Shown in pieces: positions 7,081 to 14,381 of a DNA stretch of 16,970 nt. The position numbers were made by a program, and so were the translations under genes. Within the stretch, counting starts at the first letter, position 1; every line of letters starts with the position of its first letter. Location: assembly GCA_958352145.1 (NCBI GenBank), contig CATWNM010000040.1, forward strand, positions 1 to 16,970, given 5' to 3'. This DNA is from an uncultured Eubacteriales bacterium. Lineage in GTDB: Bacteria > Bacillota > Clostridia > Oscillospirales > CAG-272. The notes under the pieces were generated by a model, which did not search any database, was not told where the DNA came from, and saw nothing but the letters and a program-made list of their open reading frames with translations.

Positions 7081-9594
7081 TTAAGTGTTGGTTTCCGATG
7101 TTGCCGGACCGCTGTTTTCTGCAGGATTCGCTTGCGAATTTATGGGTTCATACAGAATTTTCCCATTTTCTTCTTTAGCAAGAATCCGATCTCCCGCTTT
7201 GATTTTGCCTTCCAGCATTGCTTCGGAGAAGCTGTCTTCGACTAGACTTGTGATAGCTCTGCGAAGCGGTCTTGCGCCGTATACGGGATCAAATCCTTCT
7301 TTGGCTACAAAAGCGACCAGAGAATTGTCAAAGATTATATCTACGTCAAGATCTTTGATGCGAGCCTGCAATTCGCCCAGCATAAGCGAAGCAATTTTTC
7401 GGATATCCGAGTCGGTCAGACGATTGAAGACGATAATTTCGTCCAGACGATTTAGAAATTCAGGCCGGAACGTGGATTTCAGCGCATTCATCACGTTGCT
7501 TTCGATGCTCGCTTTGTCGTCCTCGGATGTTGCAGAGGCGGAGAAGCCAAGCGATTTCGCCCTTTCCGTAATTGCAGAAGCGCCGACATTGGAGGTCATG
7601 ATGATGACCGTATTTTTGAAATCGACTTTTCGTCCCTGAGAATCGGTCAGAACGCCGTCGTCCAGAATCTGAAGCATGATATTAAAGACGTCCGGATGCG
7701 CCTTTTCAATTTCATCGAACAGAATGACCGAATATGGTTTTCTGCGGATTTTTTCGGTCAGTTGGCCGCCCTCGTCGTATCCGACGTAGCCGGGAGGAGA
7801 GCCGATCAGCTTGGAAACGCTGTGTTTTTCCATATACTCGGACATGTCAACTCGAATCATGGCATTTTCGTCTCCGAACATGATTCGTGCCAGCGCTTTG
7901 GCGAGTTCCGTCTTGCCCACGCCGGTCGGGCCTAGAAAAATGAAGGATCCGAGCGGACGCCGGGGATCTTTGAGCCCCATTCTGCCGCGCCGGATCGCTT
8001 TGGCGACCGCGTCTACGGCTTTGTCCTGTCCAATAATGCGCTCTTTTAAAATTTTATCCAAGTTCAGTAGTTTTTTGCTTTCTTCACTTTCAAGCTGCTT
8101 TACCGGAATACCGGTCCATGAGGTGACGATATCGGCAATGTTGTCCTTTGTAACGACGAGCGCATTGCCTTCTCTGGATTTCTGCCACGCCGTTTTCTCT
8201 TCTTCCAGCTTTTTGCGCAACGCATGTTCTTCGTCGCGCAACCGGGCCGCTTCTTCAAAATTCTGCGCTTTGATGGCTTCTTCCTTGCTTTTTGAAAGTT
8301 CGTCGATGGTTTTTTCCATGTTTTTTATATCCGGAGGCGAAGTAAAGTTGGAGATCCGGATGCGCGAGGCGGCTTCGTCCACGAGATCGATGGCTTTATC
8401 CGGCAGATACCGGTCGTTGATATACCGTTTTGAAAGATTGACCGCGGCCTCGAGCGCTTCATCCGAGATTTTTAGTTTGTGGTGCGCTTCATATTTGTCG
8501 CGAAGGCCTTTCAGAATTAAAATCGCTTCTTCGGGCGTCGGTTCGCCGACTAGGACGGATTGAAAACGTCGTTCGAGCGCCGCGTCTTTTTCAATGTTTT
8601 GCCGGTATTCATGAATGGTTGTCGCGCCGATCAGCTGCATTTCGCCGCGGGAAAGCGCCGGTTTTAGAATATTGGCTGCATCCAAAGCGCCTTCTGCTGC
8701 GCCGGCGCCGACTAGCGTGTGGATTTCATCGATAAACAGAATGATATCGGGACGCTTGGAGACCTCGTTCATTACGTTTTTCAGGCGTTCCTCAAATTCG
8801 CCGCGGTATTTGGCGCCTGCGATCATAGAGGGAATATCCACAGTGACAATACTCTTGTTTTTCAGCATTTCAGGAACATTGCCGTCTGTGATGCGCTGGG
8901 CAAGTCCTTCAACCACAGCGGTTTTCCCGACGCCTGGTTCGCCGATCAGACAGGGGTTATTTTTGGTTCGGCGCGCGAGTATCTGAACGACGCGTTCGGT
9001 TTCGTTTTCACGGCCGATGATCGGATCCAGCTTTCCTTCTTTTGCCAGCGCAGTCAGATCCCGACCATAGTTTGACAGCGTTGGGCAATCTTTGATGTTG
9101 GCTTTTCCGCCGACGCCGGATTTTGAACTGCCGCTTTGCGGTGCAGCGCCGTTTCGTTCCATGCCTTCAAGATAAGCGGTAAGTTCGCCTTTCAGTTCGT
9201 CGGTATCAACGCCGATCGAACTTAAAATTTTCAGCGCCACACAGTCGCTTTCTTCCAGCAGCGCCAACAGCAAATGCTCGGTTCCGATATAGCCGTGTCC
9301 GTAGCGCGCGGATGCATAGGAAGACACTTCGATGATTTGCTTGGTGCGCGGCGTCAGATCGGATGCGTTGACGTTTGTCGGCGTGCCGGTTCCAATGGAA
9401 TTTACGATGGTCTCTACAATTTTTTGCTTAGCGGCGCCTTTTGACATCAGCGCGCGCGCTGCCACGCTTTCCTCATCCGCCGCAAGGCCGACAAGGAGAT
9501 GCTCTGAGCCGACGTAGGTATGGCCAAATTCACGCGCTGCGATCAAGGCGTTGTTCAGGGCATTTTGCGCTTTTTGTGTAAATCTGCTGTTCAT
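7081..9594 (-). CDS. clpC: ClpC, AAA+ unfoldase of the ClpCP protease
   Basis: 837-residue HSP100 ATPase that unfolds substrates, including arginine-phosphorylated proteins marked by McsB, and feeds them into the ClpP chamber. The N-terminal double Clp-N repeat begins FTQKAQNALNNAL. D1 has Walker A GEPGVGKT (218-225) and the middle domain carries a UVR motif (about 430-465, KSKEEAIKAQNFEEAARLRD), the coiled-coil contact for McsA/MecA-type adaptors that distinguishes ClpC from ClpB/ClpA. D2 has Walker A GPTGVGKT (555-562). The length is slightly above the usual 810-820 owing to a polar tail after about residue 815. ATG 9594 has GGAGGG seven bases upstream. It is the last gene of the CtsR-controlled operon, 35 bp after mcsB. 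The gene appears complete. Confidence 0.97.
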   Translation of the reverse strand: MNSRFTQKAQNALNNALIAAREFGHTYVGSEHLLVGLAADEESVAARALMSKGAAKQKIVETIVNSIGTGTPTNVNASDLTPRTKQIIEVSSYASARYGHGYIGTEHLLLALLEESDCVALKILSSIGVDTDELKGELTAYLEGMERNGAAPQSGSSKSGVGGKANIKDCPTLSNYGRDLTALAKEGKLDPIIGRENETERVVQILARRTKNNPCLIGEPGVGKTAVVEGLAQRITDGNVPEMLKNKSIVTVDIPSMIAGAKYRGEFEERLKNVMNEVSKRPDIILFIDEIHTLVGAGAAEGALDAANILKPALSRGEMQLIGATTIHEYRQNIEKDAALERRFQSVLVGEPTPEEAILILKGLRDKYEAHHKLKISDEALEAAVNLSKRYINDRYLPDKAIDLVDEAASRIRISNFTSPPDIKNMEKTIDELSKSKEEAIKAQNFEEAARLRDEEHALRKKLEEEKTAWQKSREGNALVVTKDNIADIVTSWTGIPVKQLESEESKKLLNLDKILKERIIGQDKAVDAVAKAIRRGRMGLKDPRRPLGSFIFLGPTGVGKTELAKALARIMFGDENAMIRVDMSEYMEKHSVSKLIGSPPGYVGYDEGGQLTEKIRRKPYSVILFDEIEKAHPDVFNIMLQILDDGVLTDSQGRKVDFKNTVIIMTSNVGASAITERAKSLGFSASATSEDDKASIESNVMNALKSTFRPEFLNRLDEIIVFNRLTDSDIRKIASLMLGELQARIKDLDVDIIFDNSLVAFVAKEGFDPVYGARPLRRAITSLVEDSFSEAMLEGKIKAGDRILAKEENGKILYEPINSQANPAENSGPATSETNT

Positions 9595-9629
9595 ATATAG
9601 CCCTCCTTTTTAGGGGTGTCCTCTTAAAA

Positions 9630-10640
9630 TTATTTTGCCTGCAGTTGTTTATGGATGATTTGCGCGCGCAGTTTATCCCGCAGTCTCGAATCATTCAAAT
9701 CATTTTGCCCGCTGTTTTTCAAAATGTTCGCCGGCATGATTTCATAGAGTAAATGATCCAGCGTGTTGCTGTCGGGCGCCTGGATTATGCCAAGGCAAAA
9801 ACCGAGACGCGCATAGGTATAGCAGTCGAAGAATTCTTTGCTGGAGATCATGGCCGCATAATGCAGTATACCCACGCAGCGCATAATTTTATCAGTCAAT
9901 GCGTCCGTGTTTGCTTTAAACAGCGCTATACGCGCGCGTTCTTCGTCTTCTGCAATTTTTTGAGTAATGGTTGTGGTTTTACGCAGGATATCCTCTTCGC
10001 AGATTCCAAGAGACAATTGGTTGGAGATTTGATACAGACAAGCGTCTGCAGCCGAACCTTCTCCATACATACCGCGGATTGTCATCCCGATTTTTTCCAG
10101 TTGGGATTTTAGTTCTCCCATCCGGTTGGTCATGGTCAGCGCAGGCAAAAACATCATGACCGATGCGCGCATGGCTGTGCCCAGATTGGTGGGGCAGCGG
10201 GTCAGATACCCGAGATCTTTGTCAAAAGCAAATCGGATTTTTTCGTTGAGCATGCGTTCAGCCGCCAACGCATACCGGTAGGCTTCGTCGAGAGCAAGCC
10301 CGGCCGCGTAGGCCTGTATTCGGATATGATCTTCCTCACAGACCATGATATAAGTGTTTGTTTCGGTATTGACAAAGAGCGCGTGCGTCTCTTTGTCGTC
10401 TGCAAATTCTCGGCTTACCAAATTTTTTTCGGCCAGCGCATGGACGTAAACCGGGTCGGAAATCTGCGTATCGGATACAAATCCGTTCGCCGTTACTGCT
10501 TTGGCTGTTTTTTCTATAATTTCGCGGCGTCCAGTCTCATTTAGCACGGGTGGAAAGGGATAATCTACAATATTGCGCGCAAGCCGCACTCTGCTGCTTA
10601 GAACGATATTGGAAAAGGTTTGCGGGCGGGCAGACTCCAT
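9630..10640 (-). CDS. mcsB: McsB, protein arginine kinase
   Basis: 336-residue phosphagen-kinase-fold enzyme that phosphorylates arginines in proteins, marking them for ClpCP and inactivating CtsR during heat stress. Visible signatures: SSRVRLARN (15-23, nucleotide-binding), CEEDHIRIQ (101-109, the NEEDH-like catalytic loop with Cys replacing Asn) and RCPTNLGTAMRAS (148-160) with the family's conserved Cys at 149. The C-terminal RDKLRA (321-326) fits the RDxxRA motif that in other McsB proteins binds phospho-arginine allosterically. The start codon directly follows the mcsA stop (TAA-ATG), with an AGGAGG site inside the end of mcsA, so translation of the pair is coupled. This matches the usual order ctsR-mcsA-mcsB-clpC. 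All key regions look intact. Confidence 0.95.
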   Translation of the reverse strand: MESARPQTFSNIVLSSRVRLARNIVDYPFPPVLNETGRREIIEKTAKAVTANGFVSDTQISDPVYVHALAEKNLVSREFADDKETHALFVNTETNTYIMVCEEDHIRIQAYAAGLALDEAYRYALAAERMLNEKIRFAFDKDLGYLTRCPTNLGTAMRASVMMFLPALTMTNRMGELKSQLEKIGMTIRGMYGEGSAADACLYQISNQLSLGICEEDILRKTTTITQKIAEDEERARIALFKANTDALTDKIMRCVGILHYAAMISSKEFFDCYTYARLGFCLGIIQAPDSNTLDHLLYEIMPANILKNSGQNDLNDSRLRDKLRAQIIHKQLQAK

Positions 10641-11144
10641 TTATTTTTCCTCCTTCAGTTTTTTAATTTGGTCACGGAGTTTGACTGCTTCTTCATAATT
10701 TTCATTTTTTATCGCTGTTTCCAGTTCGGCGCGCAGCTGATCTTCTTTGCTTGTCTCTTTTTTGGGGGCGGTCGCCGCTGTATTTTCGTTTGACGGAGAC
10801 AGCCCGCTGTGTTTGGCGGTACCATGAATGGAACGTATCGTATTTTTCAGTTCTTCACGAAACGTGTTGTAGCATTCCGGACAGCCCACTTTGCCTAAGG
10901 ACAGAATGTCGTCGAATGTCAGCGCGCATAGTCCGCACTTTTTTGCATGATCGCGCAGTGTTTGTCCGCTTTCGGGAATGTCAAAGAAAGAACTGAACAA
11001 AGGGGAGAGCATGCTGGAGGTATGCAAATTGACGCCGGCTTTTTTGGCGCATTTGTCGCACAAAGCGACAGAGGTTTCGCTGCCGTTAATATTTTGTGTA
11101 TAAAAGAACGTGGCCTGCTCCTTTTTACAATGGGTACAAAGCAT
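10641..11144 (-). CDS. mcsA: McsA, zinc-finger activator of McsB and modulator of CtsR
   Basis: 167-residue cytoplasmic protein that activates the McsB kinase and helps control CtsR. Three CxxC pairs and one further spacing are visible: Cys3/Cys6, Cys29/Cys32, Cys70/Cys73 and Cys88/Cys91, as expected for the two zinc-binding modules. The C-terminus (about 133-167, EDQLRAELETAIKNENYEEA) is a UVR coiled-coil motif like the one in the ClpC middle domain. ATG 11144 is chosen because GAAAGGA lies nine bases upstream (11154-11160); an earlier in-frame ATG at 11168 would precede that site. A variable, polar linker (about 108-132) joins the zinc part and UVR. It lies 66 bp after ctsR and is fused stop-to-start with mcsB. 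Confidence 0.94.
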   Translation of the reverse strand: MLCTHCKKEQATFFYTQNINGSETSVALCDKCAKKAGVNLHTSSMLSPLFSSFFDIPESGQTLRDHAKKCGLCALTFDDILSLGKVGCPECYNTFREELKNTIRSIHGTAKHSGLSPSNENTAATAPKKETSKEDQLRAELETAIKNENYEEAVKLRDQIKKLKEEK

Positions 11145-11210
11145 AAAAATCATTCCTTTCATAATCATATAGTATCAATTTTTAAATTCGCCGTTTCTAT
11201 GGATTCTATT

Positions 11211-11663
11211 CTATTGCATGAGTGTAAGCAGAACATGTCGCAGGATGTCAGCGCGCGCCGCATCCTTTTCATTTTTTGCAAGCGAAGCGAGCGCTGTTTG
11301 CGATGTACATGCGCGAATCAAACGTTTTTCTCTGGCCGTGATGATGTCGGTTGTGTAAAGCGTATCCAGAATGGAGAAGCAGGCGCTCTCATCTATTGCG
11401 CTGCCGATGGAATTGAAAATCTGAGCGAGCAGTTCATCTTCGCTGAGAACCTTGCGCACAATGCGCAGGTAGCCGCCTCCTCCGCGCCGGCTTTCGATCA
11501 TATAGCCTTTTTCAGGCGTGAAACGCGAGGATACAACATAATTGATTTGGCTTGGTACGCATCCAAGACGTTTTGCAAGGTCGTTTCGTTTGATTTCAAG
11601 TGTGCCGCCGCAGTTGTCAAGCATTTCTTCTATAAATGCGGCGATCGTATCGGATATCAGCAT
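11211..11663 (-). CDS. ctsR: CtsR, repressor of class III heat-shock genes
   Basis: 150-residue dimeric winged-helix repressor of clp and related stress genes. It starts MLISDTIAAFIEEML, followed by the DNA-binding region IKRNDLAKRLGCVPSQINYV (24-43) and VSSRFT. The wing GGGGYLRI (61-68) contains the tetraglycine loop that serves as the heat sensor in Bacillus CtsR. The start is set at ATG 11663, with AAAGGA eight bases upstream; ATG 11672 abuts that ribosome site and is unlikely. It is first in its operon and its own promoter carries CtsR boxes, so it autoregulates. The C-terminal half, which takes part in tetramerisation and McsB contact, is present in full. Confidence 0.95.
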   Translation of the reverse strand: MLISDTIAAFIEEMLDNCGGTLEIKRNDLAKRLGCVPSQINYVVSSRFTPEKGYMIESRRGGGGYLRIVRKVLSEDELLAQIFNSIGSAIDESACFSILDTLYTTDIITAREKRLIRACTSQTALASLAKNEKDAARADILRHVLLTLMQ

Positions 11664-11692
11664 AGGTATCATCCTTTCGCTTTGATATCTGC

Positions 11693-11721
11693 AGTATACA
11701 TTAAAAGTCAGCTAAAGTCAA
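11693..11721 (-). promoter_or_regulatory. Sigma-A promoter of the ctsR operon
   Basis: On the - strand, TTGACT (11721-11716) and TATACT (11698-11693) are exactly 17 bp apart. Transcription should begin near 11686, about 23 bases before the chosen ctsR start. The -35 hexamer is itself part of a CtsR half-site. Confidence 0.8.
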
Positions 11722-11738
11722 AGTCAATAAAAGTCAAA
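11706..11738 (+). promoter_or_regulatory. Double CtsR operator (four heptad half-sites)
   Basis: CtsR binds RGTCAAA-NAN-RGTCAAA. Four AGTCAnn heptads lie in a row: AGTCAGC (11706), AGTCAAA (11716), AGTCAAT (11722) and AGTCAAA (11732). Each outer pair has the correct 3-bp spacer (TAA and AAA), giving two operators that overlap by one base. The first covers the spacer and -35, the second lies just upstream of the -35. Confidence 0.9.
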
Positions 11739-11779
11739 AACAAAGCGAGACAATCTGAAAATCACGATTACCTCGCTTT
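11738..11779 (-). terminator. Terminator of the three-gene peptidoglycan-binding operon
   Basis: On the - strand, AAAGCGAG (11779-11772) pairs with CTCGCTTT (11749-11742); an inner 4-bp AATC/GATT extension is possible after two mismatches. The stem is followed by GTTTTT. It ends 3 bp before the CtsR operators of the next operon. Confidence 0.75.
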
Positions 11780-11824
11780 ATTCTTCAATTTTCTGAAAAT
11801 TTCAAGTTTTTTCTCATTATTTTA

Positions 11825-12340
11825 TTAAGATGCGTCCCTGTATTTATTGTAATTGACGATCAGTGCATTCCATGTTTTTTTATCCACGTCGCCGGTTACG
11901 GGCAGATGATTGCGCATTTGAAATTTACGTATCGCGTCGGCTGTCTTTTGATCGTAGATTCCGGTATTCGGAATCGCTTCAAAATCATTGTAAGCGACCG
12001 TTAATGCGGTCAGCATAATTTGAATGGCTCGCACCGCGTCGCTTGATTCGCCCATCGTAGCGACATAATTTGCCGGGAAGATATATAGGGGCAGCGGTTC
12101 CGCCAGATCTGCGTCTGCGGCCAGGGCCTGTTCATACAGCAGGTCGTATGTCTGCGCGTCGATCGCGCCCGTAACGGGAAGCTGATTGCGTGCCTGAAAT
12201 TCCCGAACAGCTTTGGCTGTGGCTTCATTATAAATGCCGTCTACCGGCACGGTTACGGTTTCTTTATTGTACCGCTGCAGCAATCTCAAAAGCTCCTGAA
12301 TTTGTTTGATCGCTGCGATTTCATCATCAAGCTGATACAT
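11825..12340 (-). CDS. Protein of two peptidoglycan-binding (PG_binding_1) repeats
   Basis: 171 residues composed almost entirely of two PG_binding_1-type helical repeats, about residues 10-68 and 100-165. The hallmark is VDGIYNEATAKAVREFQARN in the first and NTGIYDQKTADAIRKFQMRN in the second, each followed by LPVTG..D..T. Such domains bind cell-wall glycan or peptide stems; no catalytic domain is attached. There is no signal peptide or TM segment: the protein begins MYQLDDEIAAIKQIQEL. GAGGTG lies 7-12 bases before ATG 12340, and the gene starts 9 bp after the previous one. It shares repeat type and probably function with that neighbour, as a structural or targeting partner. A spore-envelope role is inferred from context only. 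Confidence 0.85.
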   Translation of the reverse strand: MYQLDDEIAAIKQIQELLRLLQRYNKETVTVPVDGIYNEATAKAVREFQARNQLPVTGAIDAQTYDLLYEQALAADADLAEPLPLYIFPANYVATMGESSDAVRAIQIMLTALTVAYNDFEAIPNTGIYDQKTADAIRKFQMRNHLPVTGDVDKKTWNALIVNYNKYRDAS

Positions 12341-12349
12341 GATTTCACC

Positions 12350-13744
12350 TCATGAAATGGAATAACCGGGGAATTGTCCCGGGCTTGTGGTATTTCCGCT
12401 GTATAGATCTTCGTATATGTTCGTAATGGCGTCCCAGGTGGAGAATTCTACGACGCCGGTAGGCTCGAGGCCGAACAGACGCTGGAAAGCTTCGACGGCA
12501 TTGTAAGTCAGCGCGCCGAAATACCCTGTGACCGGAACGGCCGGAATCTGCGTATAGGTTTGGCCGATATAATTGAGGTATTCCTGAAGAACCTGTACGT
12601 ACGCGTTTTCGGTGCCGACTCGAAGCGTCGTGCCGGGATACGGAACTACTACGCCCTCCGAGTAGGCGATCGGGATAGACGCAATCAGCCCGCGGTATAC
12701 GTTGAATAATTCATACCAAGTATACTCGTCTACAATACCGGTTACAGGAAGGCCGTAGGTTTGCTGAAAAGCTTCGACGGCATTGCGCGTCGCCGGACCG
12801 AATATGCCGTCTATCGCGATCGGCTCAATGGTTGGATTGAAAGCCGCGATATAAGAAAGATAATATTGCAGCAGCCGAATGCCAAGGCCTGTCGATCCTT
12901 CTTCCAGCACTTCCGGAAACTGTCTGGAGACCTCTTCCAGCGTCAGGCCTTCGGAATTGAGTTCGGACAAGCGTTTGACGCTGTTGTAAATGCGCAGAAT
13001 GCTGTACCAGGTCGAACGCCCGACGATACCGTCTGGCGTAAGATTGAAAATTCGCTGAAATTCTTTGACCGCTTCTTCTGTTTCAATACCAAAATCTCCG
13101 TCTACCGGTGAAATTTTTGGAATAGCCGGGTAGTTTGCGGAGATTCGGTTCAGCCGGATCTGTAGCTGCCGCACATCGTCTCCGATACTGCCGCGCTGCA
13201 GCGGATACGGCGGTACGCTGACTTCTATCTCACCGACCGGAACATCCATTAAAATATCGATATTGTCCCCGTAATAATGCTGCAAAATTTCATAGGGGGT
13301 GAGCCCTTCTTCGGCGAGCGTGACGGTTCCCCATTGGGAGAGGCCTTCGCATTGAAGCTGGATGCCGTCGCAGTATTGTGCGAACAAGGGTTCTACCTGT
13401 CCTTGACGACTGATATAGCTGTCGAAAATCTGATCGACAATTTGCGAAATGTTTTCAAAAATATCGCGGCCATATGTAAAAGACTGATCGTATTGCGTGG
13501 TATTGGTAATGTCAAAATCGTAGCCTCGGCTGCGGTAGTATTCGGTATAGATACGATTGAGCGCGTAGGAAATCTGCGCATAAATGTTTGCCCGGATTGC
13601 GCTTTCAGGCCAGGTTGGGTAGATTTCGCTGGAAGCGACATTTTTGATGTAATCCGCAAACGGAACCGTGACGTTTTGCGCGGGTTGATCTGGCGGGCCG
13701 AGATGAACGGTAATCGTTTCCGGAATATAGGGGAGTGTCGGCAT
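12350..13744 (-). CDS. SpoIID-like domain fused to three peptidoglycan-binding repeats
   Basis: 464 residues. The N-terminus (about 27-160) resembles the SpoIID/LytB lytic transglycosylase fold: VPFADYIKNVASSEIYPTWP matches the usual VPLEEYL..V..EMP..WP with Glu40 at the catalytic position, and GLSQWGTVTLAEEGLTPYEI (134-153) matches the closing GMSQWGA..MA..G..YEEI. The segment that normally carries the zinc ligands (DICDTTHCQ-like) reads DITNTTQYDQ, so zinc binding looks lost; two other cysteines (125, 132) occur. Three PG_binding_1 repeats follow (about 183-252, 286-350, 375-445; for example PVDGDFGIETEEAVKEFQ). No signal peptide is present. The ribosome site AAGGAGG precedes ATG 13744. SpoIID acts in engulfment during sporulation; this relative may be a non-classical spore or cell-wall protein. 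Confidence 0.82.
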   Translation of the reverse strand: MPTLPYIPETITVHLGPPDQPAQNVTVPFADYIKNVASSEIYPTWPESAIRANIYAQISYALNRIYTEYYRSRGYDFDITNTTQYDQSFTYGRDIFENISQIVDQIFDSYISRQGQVEPLFAQYCDGIQLQCEGLSQWGTVTLAEEGLTPYEILQHYYGDNIDILMDVPVGEIEVSVPPYPLQRGSIGDDVRQLQIRLNRISANYPAIPKISPVDGDFGIETEEAVKEFQRIFNLTPDGIVGRSTWYSILRIYNSVKRLSELNSEGLTLEEVSRQFPEVLEEGSTGLGIRLLQYYLSYIAAFNPTIEPIAIDGIFGPATRNAVEAFQQTYGLPVTGIVDEYTWYELFNVYRGLIASIPIAYSEGVVVPYPGTTLRVGTENAYVQVLQEYLNYIGQTYTQIPAVPVTGYFGALTYNAVEAFQRLFGLEPTGVVEFSTWDAITNIYEDLYSGNTTSPGQFPGYSIS

Positions 13745-13755
13745 GGTATGCCTCC

Positions 13756-14175
13756 TTATAGATCGGGATTTTCAAATTCGGTAATCCGTGTTTCGTCCGG
13801 TCGAAGTGCGTTGCCTTCATATTCGGTATAGGGAATGAGGTTGACGGGCTGAATCGATGTCGTACCGGCGAATATCGGGACGTTGATATAACTTTGAGGA
13901 AAAAAGTTGTCTTTATCTACTTCGATATTATAGGTTGCGTATGGTTTTTCGGTCCCTGGTTTTTCTGACTGCGCGGCGGGCGGGGCGGGAAGCGCTATTC
14001 TCGGCGTTCGCCCGCTGCGGTCGGTGGTGACGACCGAAATTACCCCTGAGTCTTCTCGCGAGCTTCCTTTAACGGTTACAAGCGCCCCCTCGACCGGGAG
14101 TGCGCCGTTTGCCGTAAATACCGTAACGATCAGCGTTCCGGTCGCGGTGTAGGTGTCTGAAAGTCTATTTTCCAT
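13756..14175 (-). CDS. Carboxypeptidase-regulatory-like beta-sandwich protein
   Basis: 139 residues, no signal peptide or TM segment. Residues 11-60 (GTLIVTVFTANGALPVEGAL, TTDRSGRTP) and 80-115 (ATYNIEVDKDNFFPQS, VPIFAGTTSIQPVNLIP) follow the strand and turn pattern of carboxypeptidase-regulatory-like (transthyretin-like) domains, in which an inserted value is processed by a 'D.nG' turn. A Pro/Ala-rich loop (61-75) separates them. These domains are usually structural or adhesive, not enzymatic. It is the first gene of a three-gene unit, 11 bp ahead of the SpoIID-like gene, with GAAAGGA seven bases before ATG 14175. I do not recognise a specific function; participation in a spore or cell-surface layer is an inference from its neighbours. 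Confidence 0.75.
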   Translation of the reverse strand: MENRLSDTYTATGTLIVTVFTANGALPVEGALVTVKGSSREDSGVISVVTTDRSGRTPRIALPAPPAAQSEKPGTEKPYATYNIEVDKDNFFPQSYINVPIFAGTTSIQPVNLIPYTEYEGNALRPDETRITEFENPDL

Positions 14176-14213
14176 AAAATCGTCCTTTCTGAAAAAATAT
14201 GGAGCATATTAAA

Positions 14214-14222
14214 TAGTATATG
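14214..14222 (-). promoter_or_regulatory. Candidate sporulation-sigma (E/K-type) -10 element
   Basis: On the - strand the bases read CATATACTA, fitting the CATAnnnTA -10 shared by mother-cell sigma-E and sigma-K promoters. Transcription would start about 30 bases before the first gene of the peptidoglycan-binding operon. I find no convincing -35 (a weak GGCAT lies about 15 bp upstream), and no sigma-A promoter fits better. Confidence 0.35.
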
Positions 14223-14288
14223 AATCCAAGGGAAATCATGCCTTCATTTGTGCAAATTCAAAAAATAATCAAAAAATGCTAAATTCCT

Positions 14289-14308
14289 TTGTATTTTGCA
14301 AAATACAA
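14289..14308. promoter_or_regulatory. Perfect 20-bp palindrome, candidate operator of the PRPP synthetase gene
   Basis: TTGTATTTTG is followed by its exact reverse complement CAAAATACAA. The left end coincides with the promoter -35 and the rest fills the -35/-10 spacer, the usual place for a repressor site. I do not recognise the motif as that of a known regulator. Confidence 0.65.
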
Positions 14309-14317
14309 TGCTATAAT
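14289..14317 (+). promoter_or_regulatory. Sigma-A promoter of the PRPP synthetase-like gene
   Basis: TTGTAT (14289-14294) and consensus TATAAT (14312-14317) are 17 bp apart. The transcript should start near 14324, with a leader of about 58 bases ending in GGGAGG before ATG 14382. Confidence 0.75.
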
Positions 14318-14381
14318 GTTAATGGTGTGTGAAGCACGCGTGTTTATTCCATGAAAAATTGAATAACCAGCGGGAGGATTT

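Noticed and set aside
7811..8563. Long open frame opposite clpC
   Set aside because: It is antisense to a well-conserved ClpC region, is Ser/Arg-rich with no recognisable motif, and lacks a ribosome binding site.
10947..11828. 293-codon open frame on the + strand
   Set aside because: It lies opposite mcsA and ctsR, crosses the CtsR operators and promoter, and its translation resembles no family.
13277..13831. Open frame opposite the SpoIID-like gene
   Set aside because: It runs across two genes on the opposite strand and has no supporting ribosome site or motif.
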